Assembly (NCBI RefSeq): GCF_963675165.1
Contig: NC_087382.1
Span: forward strand, 1,054,001 to 1,118,000
Direction of reading: 5' to 3'
DNA length: 64,000 nt
Origin: Halichondria panicea
Lineage: Eukaryota; Porifera; Demospongiae; Suberitida; Halichondriidae
Shown here: positions 1-12,551 of the stretch, piece after piece
How positions within the stretch are numbered: the stretch's first letter is position 1
Layout of the letters: the number at the start of each line of letters is the position of its first letter
Program-made: the position numbers and the translations under genes
Notes under the pieces: model-generated
What the model was told of the DNA's origin: nothing
Databases searched by the model: none
The model's input: the letters and a program-made list of their open reading frames with translations, nothing else

Positions 1-540
1 TGCAAAGTTGCCAACGCTTTAGGAGAGAAATTGATCGGCTTGAGGGGGTCGTTTCTGGCAGAGCAGTGAGAGGTTTGCCGATAATGAAGTGACCAGGAGT
101 GAGTGCTTCTATACCATCATCGTCATTCACGAGGGAAGCAAGAGGTCGGCTGTTGAGACAAGACTCAATCTGGGCTAACAGAGTAGACAGCTCTTCATAA
201 GTTAGTTTCACTTCACCCAAAACTCGTCTTAAGTGGGTCTTTGTTGATTTGACGGCGGCTTCCCAGATTCCACCAAAGTGAGGTGCGCGCTAAGGGATGA
301 ATTTCCATGTCACTCCTTTGTCAGAAAGGTAGCGGTTGACTTCGTCTTGAGTGGATTGGTTCTGGAGGAATTGGTAGAGTTCCCTGATCTCTCTGGCAGC
401 TCCGGTGAAGTTTGTGCCGTTGTCGCTCCATACAAGTGAGGGGAGGCCACGCCGAGCAATGAAGCGTTTGAAACAAGCAATGAATGCCTCAGATGTTAGG
501 TCAGTCACCAACTCCAGGTGGACTGCCATGTCGAGGAACT
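1..540 (-). mobile_element. BEL/Pao-type retrotransposon integrase fragment (decayed)
   Basis: Read on the minus strand this is one continuous piece of retroelement integrase with a single in-frame TAG at 290-292. Before the stop it shows the family signature AVHLELV and WSDNGTNF, which carries the second catalytic aspartate of the DDE core. After the stop the same frame continues as RAPHFGGIWE and then SCLNSRPL, the usual end of a BEL/Pao integrase core. The left window edge cuts it. No reverse transcriptase, protease or LTR is visible, so this is a relic, probably lying in or beside the upstream part of the PIKfyve locus on the opposite strand. The family call rests on motif recognition. 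Confidence 0.8.
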
Positions 541-1169
541 CAAAGAATTGAGGGAGCTCATCTTCCCCAGTGGAGAAGAGGGGTGTGTGTATTAGGAGGT
601 GGGTTCACTGTATATTCACTATAGAAGGTAACTTCATGCAAGGCACCTGACTTTAAATGTAGTTATAGACGTGATTGTACTTGCAGTTGCAGTTACTGTT
701 ACTGTAGCCTTTAAGACTATCCCAGGGAATAATAGGCATGTCTATTTTTGGTAAAGATCATTACATTAAGTTTTGCAAACAACGTTTTCATTGCTGAAAG
801 TGGATCCAGTTTAGTCAGCAAGATAACAATGAGAATTATGATTATGTAATGTATCAGTTGTGTGCTGTGTTTATGTCTACGTCTTAATTTGTCTATAATT
901 ATTATGTCATATTTTTGGGGAAACATCTGAGAATAATTGAATTTTTTCAAGCACATTTTTCAATTTTTTAGAATAATGGGTGAAAAAAGCATAATTTATC
1001 AGGGTCTATTGTGGGGCCCATTAGCTATTGTGGCTACTGCATGTATGTGAATCTTAATTGTCAGTGTACAGACTTGCTCACTACTGATTCACATCACTGG
1101 CATGCCATGAGTGTAGGAATGATAATGATTTGACAGAAACTGTGCGTTGTTTTATTCTGTTCCCTTCAG
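541..1169. other. AT-rich stretch with no recognised gene
   Basis: No reading frame here resembles a known protein and no clear repeat structure is visible. It precedes the first recognisable PIKfyve exon, so it is probably intron. Upstream PIKfyve exons were looked for and not found. Confidence 0.4.
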
Positions 1170-1787
1170 TTTTATTCGTTCGCCGTCTCGTTGTATCAAG
1201 TACGATGCTAAAGGAGGAAAGTTGAGATCAGCTTTCTGCAAAGTAGTAGGTATAATCATAACTCTTACAAAAGTTAGCTGCGTGCTTATGTGCATGTTAT
1301 ATATAATTATCCAGCGGCTCACGTACTATCACTATCAACACTCTTAGTCGTACTATTTTTACCACCACTTTTTATTTCTAAGATGATAGATTTGTTCTGA
1401 AGCAGGTCAAGTCAATAGAGATATCATCATTCGAGCTCTTTGCTCCTCACTACCTCAAGCACGTCACAAAGGCTCTGGAAGATAAGGTATATAAAATTAT
1501 ATGGATGCCGTGGCTTTTCCTAGCTTAGTTATTCTGTAGTGCTGGCTGTATTAGAAAAAAAATATCCACTTTAAACACAGCACCAACAAGGTGTTCGATT
1601 TGAAGGGCTCCAAATCTGTCTAAAGAGAGCAGTGGGGACGTACTGTTTTGATGAGAACTACCTTCAATGTACGTGATACTTGTTTAAACTAACTGTCAGC
1701 TGATTTAGTAGCACATGATTTAGAAGCCTGCATGAAATCACTTCTGTAGTATCTCGAGTATAGAAAGCGTCCGAGTCCTATAATATA

Positions 1788-3176
1788 TCCGACTAGAAAA
1801 ACATTTGCAATGTGAAAAATTGCTAGGATTGGCCAGGGGAACCACAAAAAAGCGTGGGAACAAGAAATCAGACGAGAGCATAACTCCAATCCGTTACAAC
1901 GTCAATCACATGTATACTGGTAGTTTTCCCATGTTTTCCCAGCCAATATGCCACGCAATTTTTACTGGTGGAGTGATGACCAATCCCTATATATATTTAT
2001 TATACATCCATTTTAGAATGTGGGGCACATAATCATGATGATTTGTGATGAATTGATGTTCCTAATACATGCAGTGTTGAGCACAGGTACACACAGTCCA
2101 TCCATGCGTAGTAACATGCACGGACCGTACTGGTGAATGATGTGGTGGATGGAAGCTGATAGGTGGATCTGGAACACAGTCTATTATTTAATATACTATG
2201 TATTGTACATGTTCATGACGTTGTAACGGATTGGAGTTATGCTCTCGTCTGATTTCTTGTTCCCACGCTTTTTTGTGGTTCCCCTGGCCAATCCTAGCAA
2301 TTTTTCACATTGCAAATGTTTTTCTAGTCGGATTCCCTTTCTTTTTCAGTACAGTTTACGTATCATGACATGCATAAGTGGAACGTCAAGAGGCAGTACA
2401 AGAAGAGAAGACAGGACTAATCAGATATCTTCTCGAATATCTCTGGACTAATAATTAGAGTAATAATTTATTGCTTGATAATTATGTTGAATTTGGGAAT
2501 CAGTATTAAATGACAGCCATTTTAAGAGCATGATATCTAGCCAGTGCATATAGCATGCCTGTCAGAGAAAGGGAGCTAGAGCTGAACAGTGTGAAGAAAA
2601 GGAACACCTCAGGCTCTGGAAAAGCACTGCTGCACTGATTTTAGGCGCACGGTTTATTAGCCACGCCTATCTATTATTGGCCACAACGCAATTGCTGAGT
2701 CATTAAAGATGGCGGAATTGTCTAGGTAAGAGAAATAGAGACTGAGAGGTCATCTGCCTCGTGGAAGCAATCGCAAATCTGAAGAAGCGCTTTGTAATCC
2801 AGGTTGTAGTCGTTTGGAAACCCTGTGCAGAATGTCCTGGAGATGGCTGTACTTGGAGTAAATGCTGGGCAAGAAACTTACTTACTTACTTACTTACTTA
2901 CTCACTTACTTACTTACTTACTTAGTCAGTCAGACAAAGAGCGGTGAAACGTCGAAATAGTGCAATTTTTAAAATGAAAATATTCATTCATGAAAGGAGA
3001 GATACAAAGAGAGAAAAGGCTAAATAAACTATCTGTTCAGCCAGTTTCTTGATGTGGCCTTTCCCTGCAGAGATAGAACAGTTTGAACATGAGTCAAAAT
3101 AATTGAAATATTGCTAAACACGGGCAAACCCACTGCCAATCCTATGTAAAACCTACTGGTTTTACTAATTAATAAC
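1788..3176 (+). mobile_element. Repeat element A: 545-bp inverted-repeat MITE plus 840-bp tail
   Basis: The left part has two arms of about 110 bases in opposite orientation (about 1790-1905 and 2220-2335; outer end CCGACTAGAAAAAC, inner part CGTTACAACGTCA). The tail runs to CTGGTTTTACTAAT. The whole unit recurs at 37556-39226 in the same orientation and at 39705-41070 inverted; one arm alone recurs at 46436-46555. It lies inside an intron of the PIKfyve locus. No coding capacity is seen. Confidence 0.75.
2874..2926. repeat. (ACTT)n microsatellite
   Basis: About twelve copies of a CTTA tetranucleotide with one ACTC variant. It is part of repeat element A; the copies at 38637-38672 and 39955-39972 carry shorter runs. 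Confidence 0.9.
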
Positions 3177-3784
3177 TTGTTCTCCCCCTCCAGCAATTTG
3201 CTGCAACCCAGTGTACGTGTACCCTCACTCCAAGTGCGTACTGATACAGGCCATACTAGCCGACACTGAGTTCCTGGCACAGAACGCCATCATGGACTAC
3301 TCTCTACTCACTTGCATCGATAACTCCACGAGAGAACTTGTCGTCGGAATTATTGGTAAGCTTGTGAGGGGGCGGGGAAGTGTGTGTGTGTGGCTTGTAA
3401 AACAACAAGCTATACGTCGTTCAGTTCCTGTCGACGTTTGTTGATTGTGATTGTGCCATGAAAAGTGTTTGTTCTAAAAGAATTAATGATGTCTTTTACC
3501 TTAATCACGAGTTGCAATCCGTTCGTCAATTTAATAGTTGTGAACGTCAAGTGTATTAATTTTGTGATTATAATTATATTCCTTCTTCCTCCCCAACAGA
3601 CTATATCCGTACCTTTACTCTGGATAAGAGGGTGGAAATGTTCCTCAAGAAGACAGCTGGGAAGACGCTACCATCTGTTGTGTACCCTGAACTCTACCGT
3701 AAGAGATTCTGTGAGGCAATGGACAAATATTTCACAGTAGTGCCTGATAAATGGACAGGGTTAGGTGCAGACGTCAAGTACTAG

Positions 3785-4760
3785 AATTGTAAAATTATTA
3801 TAATTATGTGTGTCATGTCTCCGTCGTGATTTTGTTTTTATTGCTCAAAGCATCACTGCAATGTGACTATGTTCTCTGCCATCAATTGTTATTTCTGAAA
3901 TGTTGATGGAAATGTGTTGTCAGTGCTTCTGTTGCTGAATTGAAACACTATTGTCTGCATGCATGTTAAAACACAATGGGATCAGACATCACATGAGCCC
4001 CTCCCCCTTGCATGTCTATAGATCCATATTATAATTATATGTCTGAAGATGCCTCCAGGCTCCCTCAGGCCAGCCAGGCTACCTCAGCTGTACCTGTACA
4101 TATATACTAGATACTATGCAGAGAAATTGTATTGAAAACGTTAGTTATAATTAGTTTACTGTGTTCAAGGTGATGCACTGTAGCTCAGCTAAAGCTAGTA
4201 ATGTACAACTGCTTGTACCGATTATTATATATAATTATGTACTTCACTTTAACAACAGATTTGTTTGCATGTGGAATGCATGGAAAGTTATGCTCACATA
4301 ATCTGCCAGACCTGGTGCTACTACTGTTAGATACATGCAGCAGTACCATTGTTATCAATTGTGTGCATTTATATATGCATGTAGACCTCTTGAAGACAAC
4401 ACTTGGTTGAATTGTTAGTATTGACAGATGAGAATTAAGTAATTGTATATTTGCAGATTTCATGGACTGTTCAAATACGGAAAGTGATGATGAAGAAGTT
4501 TATTAAATGAGCGTGCGACGTCTAAAAACAGTGGCAAGGATAGAGATTCTGGAGGGAACAGGCAATGGTGAGAAATTAACTCTGGAAGTAAACTATACAC
4601 CTACATAGTATGGTTTTACTCTTTGGTAATTGACCTCATGAATGTAATCTATATATTGGTAACGTAGATAATTATGTGTGAATCGAAACAATTCATATAT
4701 ACCACAACCATTAAATCTCTACAAAAAATAAATCTACAAGAATCTACAAAAAAGCATATC
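3785..4760. other. PIKfyve 3' flank, no gene recognised
   Basis: AT-rich sequence. About 4470-4575 resembles, in inverted orientation, 21525-21615: both encode fragments reading TESDDE and a KTVA-IEIL block, so this is a small dispersed repeat or gene scrap. The last hundred bases before 4872 are the homologous 3' flank of the beta-helix gene copies. Confidence 0.4.
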
Positions 4761-4871
4761 TCTCTTTAAACTATAGTGACATAAACAAGTGCTAACGACA
4801 GTAACTGTTGGAATTAACAATGCCTACAAATGTTATTTACATGATAAGGTACCTCAGCTAAATAAGACAGT

Positions 4872-7800
4872 TCACACTTCATTGCGTATGGGGCCGATTT
4901 CTGTGTGTGTAACAGCAGGACGATGGTTGACTCTTGGAGGGGGAGGGGCTGGTCTGTAGTCCTCTGTGGTGAGTGGGGCTAGTTCATCCATGTAGGATAG
5001 TCTCAGCTGGTTCGGCCTTGTGGCTGGTCTGATGATGGGAGGAGTGATGTAACGATCAGGGTCAGCTTCTTCCACGGCTCCATCAGTGTAAGGTGGGTTC
5101 AAGGCGTCTCTTTGTTCATAGTCGTCTACTGCTTCGAGTAATTCATCTTCATCATTTTCATCGGCTACCAACTGATACATTTCCCAGGTATTGTTAGCTC
5201 GTCGGAGTCTCATGTCTGCAGCACCAGCTCGTAAGTTTCTTATGGTGTCCTCTATCTTCAGCCATGTATTGCTCTTCTTGAGCACGAATTGGTAAAAATG
5301 GTAGCAGACTGTTATCACAAATAAGGTGAATGATATAGCCATTGAAGTATTGGCTAGTGCTGACTGACTGTTCTTGGTATCTTTGACATAGGAGGTGCCA
5401 AATACAAGCATAGCAACATTCAGTAGATACAGGGTTTCGAGGGAATCACAGAACTTACTTTTGTACAAACGATTATTCAGTGGTTTCCAGCTGATCAGTC
5501 CAACTGATAGAACCCCAAATGATAGCACATAGAGAGAAGTATCTGGAGCCATGGCAGCTACTAGATTATGAGCAATCAGAGCAAAGAGGAGCAGTCCCAC
5601 CCAGTAGCGATGCTTGGGAGTGAATGGAGCATGGTACACATCCATGAAGCCAGTGTACTTTGTGTTCTTTGTCCATATCATAACCTTGGAGCAGCGTGGA
5701 AACCATTGTCCAAAGAAGAGCAGTACAGTAAACAATCCACCGGCAATGAGGATAATGGCAGCAGCAACAAACCGAGGGAGGTGATCGCGAGTGAAATATT
5801 GCACATTGCCGTCGTACACCCAAACTATAACACTTGTATCATCAGGATAATCCAAGACCCTGTACTGTAGTGCAGCAATGACAAACCGTAAGAGTTTGGA
5901 TCAAGAGAGTAGGACGAGTGTGCCTAAGGCAGCAACTGGGTTCCTGTTGGAGAGGAGCTTTGCAAATGAGTCAAAATATTTGCTTAAAAAATGATAATAA
6001 AAGACATTAGAAGAAACAAGTAAGCGGGAAAGACAAGTTGAAGGAGTACTTTCCCTTGAGAGTTCATTCCCTTGTAAAAGCATGTTTCAATTCCCAAGTC
6101 AAGATTCACCCATGATACAAAAACTGTTAAAAAGTTGGAAAGAAAATTTCTCTATTAGCAGCTACTATGTTGGCGTAAAAAATGAGGCCATGAATATTTC
6201 CAGTTGCTATAGTGATGTTGAGCACGAGAATTAAATCAACTAACAATATGCCAGCCAGCGCAAATGGTATTAGTAGAAGAATTAAGGTAAAGATTAGAGC
6301 ACAATTTACAGTTTGACGTAGCCAACATAAGACTGTGTCCTGGTTTACATTCTCCACACAAAACACCACTTTAATTGTAAGCACACTGTTCGTCAGGGTT
6401 ACTTAGACTAATGTTGACTGGTTTTTGCACGCAATAGTCAAGTGTACAGTTACTAACAACATGCCCTGTTTTATTGGTGGTATTTATGACTTCGATCCAT
6501 GTGTTGTTATTTCTTTCCAGCGTTATAGTCTCTTTTTCCTCAAAACATTTTGTTATCTGATATCCTAGTTGCAAGTCTGGATCACAGTCACACTTGCACT
6601 CAATATCGGACTGAATTGGCTGAAGTCCACTAGGGCATGTGCAGAGTTCAAAAGAAATATTGATAAGTTGTTTTGAAATTCCCATATTGTTGCATGGACC
6701 CTCGGCATAGAGTTCCACTTGAGCAGAGCTGTCTTGTGAAAATACATTGTACTCTAATTCTTTGCACTGATTGCCAACTTTCTGTTCAGCCTGTCCTTCT
6801 TTAAGACGACCAACTCCACTCGTAGTGACAACAAAACTACGAATAGTGGCATTTATTGGATTTCCAACTTGGTCAACAGCCAAAACACTGACTTTAAATG
6901 TGTGTCCCTTTCTTGTTGAAATAATATACTGTAGTCATTTTTGCAAAAAATTACCTAAACAGGCCTAGAGGAGATTGATAATTCGGTGGAGGATTTTATG
7001 ATGTTATTCATGTAGTCTAATCCATTTGAAGAAATTTGATATTCAGCACTTTGACTTTTTGAACACCTGTCCAACAGACCTCCGTAGATATCCGCTCCTG
7101 ACTGGGTAGCCATGTTGTTAGTTCTGAATGCATTGAAATAGTTATCAGAGCTAAACTCATACAGTTGAATGAAGTAGTCAGCAAAAATTGTTTGAGTTGC
7201 ATCATCTTCTGTGACTCCTAGCTCCTCCACATGCGCTCCTCTGGGTGTCATCTGCCACAAATATCCCCCCTCCGTACTGAGCCAAGTTGTTGTTAATCAT
7301 TAGCTTGACATATCGATCCTGAGTCCTATAATACTGATATGCTTCAACCGTTTTAAATAGGTACAGTTTCGAACTTTGCTGTAGATACACTCCACCTCCA
7401 CTAGTGTTAGCTGTGTTTGAGTCAATGTTGACGTGTGATCGAATAAGTTTAATACTTGAAGATACTGCATGTATACTTCCACCATTCTCAGCAATGTTGT
7501 GAGCAATCTCACTCTGTTTATTTGGAGAAAGTGGCCAACCATCTGCATATTCCATCTGCACTGATTGGAACTCAACTCTACTGGAATATGTATAAATCCC
7601 ATCCTGTGCTGTGTTGTGATAGATCTTTATTGGCTCATTTACAAAGAGTGTACCTCCTCCAGAGGTAGCTGTGTTGTTGGTGATGATCACTCCTTCCGTG
7701 TTAATATATATTTGACTCTGGTCAGCGCTGATGGCTCCACCAAACACACCACGATTGTTACTGAGTGTTGTAGGTCCATTAAACTCGATTCAACTATTGA

Positions 7801-8630
7801 AAGCATAAATGGGATAACCATTGTTACTGACAATATTCATTCCAGTGAATGTTACATTTGATTGCAAAATGTTCAAACTGGCCATGTTATTAGTAATGTC
7901 AGTGTTGTTGATGGACACACGGCCTGAGTAAATACTAATCGCTCCACCAGTGTCATCAGCTCTGTTGTTTGTCAGCTCACTGTTGGAGATGGACACACTG
8001 CCTGAGCCAACAACAATCGCTCCACCATCGTTAGCACTGTTGTTTGTCAGCTCACTGTTGGAGATGGACACACTGCCTGAGTCAACAACAATCGCTCCAC
8101 CAACTCTATTAGCTCTGTTGTGTGTCAGCTCACTGTTGGAGATGGACACACTGCCTGAGTAAACACTAATCGCTCCACCAGTGTCATCACCTCTGTTGTT
8201 TGTCAGCTCACTGTTGGAGATGGACACACTGCCTGAGTCAACATTAATCGCTCCACCATAATAGTCAGCACTATTGTGTGTCAGCTTACTGTTGGAGATG
8301 GACACACTGCCTGAGCCAACACTAATCGCTCCACCATTCTGAGAAGCTTTGTTATTTGTGAAGTTACACCGAGTGATCACTACAGTACTAGATACCACTT
8401 CTACTGCTCCTCCACTCTCAGCACTGTTATAGTTTAACTCTGTGTTGTTGATCATCAGAGAGTTGTTTGATTGAATGTAAACTGCACCTCCATCATTTCT
8501 AGTGAACACACTATTTGTTATATACACATCATCAGCCTCAACGTGCAGTGCTCGACCAGTGTTGTTCATAAAGAGAGTGCTCTCAATTGTTGCAGTTTGA
8601 GTATTAGTAATCTTAACGAGGTGGTTCGTA
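4872..8630 (-). pseudogene. Beta-helix / multi-membrane-span surface protein, copy 1 (broken)
   Basis: This matches the open copy at 15478-19848 along most of its length but in several frames. Order on the minus strand: beta-helix coils with repeated VSISNSELTNN units (8569-7790 and 7747-7202), a stalk (7260-6371), the first membrane span (around 6280), middle spans (6083-5901) and the last spans plus tail (5855-4872). An in-frame TGA near 5900 replaces a tyrosine codon of the open copy, and there are frame changes near 6100, 6380, 6950, 7200-7260 and 7750-7790. The first 175 or so codons, including the signal peptide, are missing; homology stops at about 8630 where a small transposon begins. 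The last block (4872-5855, ending in PIRNEV) keeps what looks like the ancestral C-terminus. The 3' flank is homologous to the other copies as far as about 4760. Confidence 0.85.
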
Positions 8631-8631
8631 T

Positions 8632-8967
8632 ATCTTCTAATTTATCGGACAGCAAAAAATAATTATTTTGGAAATTGTCCAGGTATAATTGGAACAGACT
8701 TTTATAGAGCATGCGAAGTGTCCGGAATAATTAGAACAAGCAAGCAGCTGCATGCGAACTAGCTAAGTTTAATAGAACAGGGTATATACGACTGAATAAG
8801 TCTTACTTGCCGTCATGAATGGTAACTCAACTTTTCAAGGTATTGTCCAGATATTTAGAACAAATGTAATATTAAAGTACTGGAGTGTCCGTTGTATTAG
8901 AACAACGAAAATTTCCCAAAAGAGTGTCCGGGGTAATTAGAAGTGTCCGATAAGTATGTATGAATGT
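8632..8967. mobile_element. Small MITE with clustered GTCCG/TTAGAAC motifs
   Basis: It is bounded by TCTTCTAATTTATCGGACA on the left and the imperfect inverse TGTCCGGGGTAATTAGAAG on the right. Inside, the short motif GTCC..(A/T-rich)..TTAGAAC or TTGGAAC occurs at least four more times. It sits exactly where copy 1 of the beta-helix gene loses homology. Confidence 0.55.
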
Positions 8968-9111
8968 CTATGATACAACTCTTTATATTTAAACTTTTTA
9001 CACACGTCTCACCGTTACTGCTAACTTCCTAACTAAGTATATACTATAATTATGCAGTTGACAAGATCAATCAGTTCCAGTGCATTAGCTATATACATAA
9101 TGCAGCTATAC

Positions 9112-9936
9112 TCAGCATTGCAGATGAAACGTTTTCCCCTGAGCCTCCTTTGACAAGCTGTCCCTTATGAAGTGTCCATCGGGGCATTTTGCAAAGGCAA
9201 TAAAGTTCTTTTGACAGCCAGGATAAGGATCCGTGAGAATGTCAGTAGATACAGTTCCAGAGCAGCTGGTCTTTCCTTCACACAGACTCTTGACCCACTT
9301 AGTGCTAGTGTATTCAACTTTGGAGTCGGGACCATCATTTGTACAAGTTGCACCATAATAGGCGAACCGGACGGTCATGCCTACACCAGATAAAGGGGAG
9401 GTATAATAATTATATGTATCCAGATAATCCATTGCTACTTTGATCGAACAATTAGTCGGCAGAACCATGTTAATTAATTGATAGAGTTTTAATTAGCAGC
9501 GCAATTATTATGGTTAACAGCGTCTTCATCAACATTTATGTCTTGCACTCAAACAAATGTATACAGCTAGATCTATATAATTATGACAGTTTTTAATTGA
9601 CATGAATAGCTGCATATGGGCCATTTTATTGAAGCAGAGCATTCTTCAGCTGATAATAATTATACTGTTGCTGATGAGCTATATAATTATAGTCAATGTA
9701 CTCTTGTGAAAACTCTCAAACATGTGAACCAACTCAAATTAATGGTGCAAGTCAATTTCTCATGAATTCTAGTAGTGCATGCCGATTGGTAAAATGATGT
9801 ACACTATAATACCTGGGTCATCTTGTTGCTCCAGGGCATCTATCAGCAGCTGATAATAACGACGACCGTGGGGAGCAGAAGAGGCCACAGCCAGGAGAGA
9901 TAGCAGAGCCACAGTAGCAATCATTAAAATCTTCAT
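9112..9936 (-). CDS. Secreted SUEL-type lectin-like protein, copy 1
   Basis: Probably a secreted galactose/rhamnose-binding-type lectin. Exon 1 is 9936-9813: ATG, signal peptide MKILMIATVALLSLLAVASS, then a short spacer, donor GTATTATA. The domain exon is 9380-9112 after the acceptor TGTAG: GMTVRFAYYGATC, the CEGKTSC block, TDPYPGC and FIAFAKC, which follow the cysteine and YG pattern of the SUEL (Gal_Lectin) fold. Joining them directly keeps frame and gives about 130 residues. The middle exon present in copies 2 and 3 is recognisable near 9697-9620 but has a TAA in place of a CAA codon and no donor, so it is probably skipped. An apparent upstream start (MVLPTNCS) is intron read through. Ligand unknown. 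Confidence 0.7.
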
Positions 9937-11333
9937 CACGATTATTATATATTAGCTATAGCTATCCAGAGGAAAATGCTTTAACGACTTGAAATGATGA
10001 ACAATTGCAGTTACTGTCACAATGAGAATTCAATTAATATACTAATACAGAGGTACAAGAGAACTACTGACATGTGCATGCTATTAAATTTCATTGGCCA
10101 TTTAAGTATAAACCATAATAATAATTACAGCATGCTTGGATTCACCACATTACACAGGACTTTGATGTTTAATTAGCGATTAAAAGTGGAAACTTCAGCT
10201 AATGGACAAAGAAATTGGATCTAAGGGCTGTGGATGGTGTTACCATGCAGGAGCTGATCGAGGCTGGCTAATGCATGGACAATGAAATTGGATCTGGTTG
10301 TGTCTCTGTTCCATTCCACCCAGGCATGTTTCATGTCGACATACAGAAGTGCGTTCTGAAACAGTCATGAGCTATAGCTGTAGAATCTAACAAAGACAAT
10401 CGAGAAATAGAGAATAAAAGTGCTAAAAGTTACAACACACATGCACACAATCCGACACACACAAACCAATCACTCTACACACATGCATATAGTATCAAAT
10501 GATATACACTGAAGTGCGGTGGGCACACTAAAACGGTCGCATATACCACACTTTTTTGAGTGTCAGTGTACTCACATTTTAGACTAGCTATTATGTGTTG
10601 CAGGTTAATATGCTTAGCCTCGTCCATGCACAAGCTTTACTTTTTATTGTTCTTGTCTACAGCTCTAAATATAAATTAATGAGCTAGAGATGATGGGAGG
10701 CAGTAAAGAAGGAAATGATGGACATAAAAAGAAAAGTAAAGCCAGGTATGCAAACTCGCGTGATCCCCATGCACATACATTTTTTTCACCGTAAAACAAT
10801 ACCTTTATGGTGGAAGCAAGTGTATGTAGAATAGTGTGTACATGCGCATATACGCGTGAGGTATAATATTTAGTTTGTTAGTTCTGCTCAGTGCAAGTTG
10901 GCCTCGGCTATATATATAACCAGGTCCACTGGTGATAGCTTCATTGCGTGGCCCCTTGATAATCGTGCACCACGTATGCACTGAACATTTTATGGCCCAC
11001 TATCCAGTACTCCACTTCCTGGAAGACATTTCAGAGGCGAAGTGTCCACTCTGACAGAATACTGAAAGTGAAACATGACTCGAAACAATTACATTAACGC
11101 TCAAAAGGCAAGCCTGTTACTCAGACTGTGCAAGCATGCAGGCATGTATACCTAATTACATGTACATGATGTACACTAATAATGGTATATTATGCGACAT
11201 GTAGACAAATAGACAATGTCTATATTGATAACTATAAAACACTTCGGAAACTTTTTACATTATGTCTCATTCTATACAGCATATATACGCAATTGACAGA
11301 TCCATCAGTGCAGTAGCTATGTACATAATGCAG
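9937..11333. other. Intergenic, with a dispersed repeat at 10176-10490
   Basis: No gene recognised. 10176-10490 is a diverged copy of 13092-13562: both contain the blocks CATTCCACCC, GGCATGTTTCATG and AGAAGTGCGTTCTGAA and end in ACCAATCACTCTAC. The rest is AT-rich and unassigned. Confidence 0.5.
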
Positions 11334-12551
11334 CTACACTCGGCATTGTAGATAAAACGTTTTCCCCTGAGCCTCCTTTGTCAAGTAGTCAGTTGTGCGT
11401 TGCCCATTGGGACAATCTGCGACAGCTATGAAGGACTTTTCACAGCCAGGATAAGGATCCGTGAGAACGTCAGTAGATACAGTTCCAGAGCAGCTGGTCC
11501 TTCCTTCACACAGACTCTTGACCCAGTTGGTGCTAGTGTATTGAAGAAGGTTGTAGTGGATATTGTTGGAACAGCTTGCACCATAAAAAGCAAATCGGAC
11601 GGTCATTCCTACAACGGATAAAGGGGAGGAAATTATATGTATTAAGTGTAGATAATCCATCGCTACTTTTATCGAACAATTAGTAGGACACACAATGTTA
11701 ATCAGAGTTTAGCAGCGCAATTATTAGCTAGATATTTCATAGATACAGTAGAACCTTGCTAATCCGGACCTCTTTAGTCCGAAACCTCACAAATCCGGAC
11801 AAAAATTAATGGCAAACTGAAAAGAGGAGGGCTGTCAGTATAGACTACTGCGCATGCACAATCTAACTTGCCTTGCTGAATCAGCAAATAAACTGCTCAT
11901 GACAATGCATGGCCACTGCAAAGAAACGAAAAGAAAGCTCACAAGACTCACTGTATTGGAGAGAAAGTTGAGGTAAAAGACTATTCTCTAGCTAGCAGCT
12001 CCTGGCCACAGTAATAATATTATCATAATAATTATATACATGTACAAAAGTGTCTTCATTAATGATATTCATAATCAATTAATGACATCCGTTAATCCAA
12101 AAATTTCATGTATTCGGATGGGGTCTGGTCCAGCTCTATTCGGATTAGCGAGGTTCTACTGTATTACAAACTTTTTGTATTCTGCTTATTACATTTATAC
12201 CTGTTTTTTCATTGACATGAGCAGCTGGGCCATTTTGTTGAAGCAGGACATTCTTCAGCTGATAATAGTGTTGCTGACGAGCTGTAGTCAAAGTAATGTA
12301 TCATGTCAACTATCAAAATGAACCAACTTAAATTAAATTAATAGTGCAAACTGTCAAATTAATGGTGCCACTTTCTCTTTAATTCTAGTGGTGGTTGGAC
12401 AAGATATACATTATTATATACCTGAGTCATCTTGTTGCTCCAGCTCCAGGGCATCTATAAGCTTCTGATAATAACCATGGTCATGAGGAGCAGAAGAGGC
12501 AAGGGCCACGAGAGATAGCAGAGCCACAGTGGCAATCATTGAAATCTTCAT
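11334..12551 (-). CDS. Secreted SUEL-type lectin-like protein, copy 2 (three exons intact)
   Basis: Exon 1 12551-12422 (signal peptide MKISMIATVALLSLVALASS, then YYQKLIDALE, donor GTATAT), exon 2 12281-12201 (ARQQHYYQLKNVLLQQNGP, donor GTATAA), exon 3 11608-11334 (GMTVRFAFYGASC, CEGRTSC, TDPYPGC, FIAVADC, ending in LQCRV). All junctions are phase 1, so exon 2 can be included or skipped without changing frame; with it the protein is 161 residues. The domain exon follows the SUEL lectin cysteine pattern. Intron 2 (592 bases) contains a pogo/Tigger-like MITE at 11748-12163. Exon 2 resembles the end of exon 1 (both have a YYQ-LI/LK pattern), so it may be an internal duplication. No clear TATA box was seen. 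Confidence 0.75.
11748..12163. mobile_element. pogo/Tigger-like MITE in a lectin intron
   Basis: The ends are inverted: ACAGTAGAACCTTGCTAATC on the left and the inverse GATTAGCGAGGTTCTACTGT on the right. Similar ends are found on the element at 30001-30296. It is non-coding and lies inside intron 2 of lectin copy 2. Confidence 0.75.

Larger units (their letters stand above)
1170..3784 (+). pseudogene. PIKFYVE: PIKfyve (FAB1) C-terminal lipid-kinase exons, probably broken
   Basis: PIKfyve is the endosomal phosphatidylinositol-3-phosphate 5-kinase; this is the end of its kinase domain. Visible exons: 1170-1249 (FIRSPSRC, KGGKLRSAF), donor GTATAA; 1383-1486 (DDRFVLKQ, FELFAPHYLKH); about 1588-1672 (VFDLKGS, GDV, DENYLQ); 3194-3355 (YPHSK, AIMDYSLL, ELVVGII), donor GTAAGC; 3600-3784 (DYIRTFTLDKR, YPELYRKRFCEAMDKYF, WTGLG), stop TAG 3782-3784. 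Splice phases join correctly for exons 1-2 and 4-5. The middle exon is damaged: VFDLKGS, GDV and DENYLQ lie in three different frames, and about 45 codons that families normally have before VFDLKGS (around the LGVYR and ENLFY blocks) are absent. Its following intron carries a 1.4 kb repeat element. The alternative is sequencing error plus a missed exon, but the missing block argues for a pseudogene. Confidence 0.7.

Noticed and set aside
5568-5870. Plus-strand frames opposite the beta-helix genes (also near 16639, 18751, 54173, 56089)
   Set aside because: They are antisense shadows of the real coding frame and recur only because the gene copies are homologous.
9381-9468. MVLPTNCS... start for lectin copy 1 (and the matching frame in copy 2)
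   Set aside because: The same region in copies 3 and 4 is not open, and a TGTAG acceptor lies directly before GMTV; a separate signal-peptide exon joins in phase.
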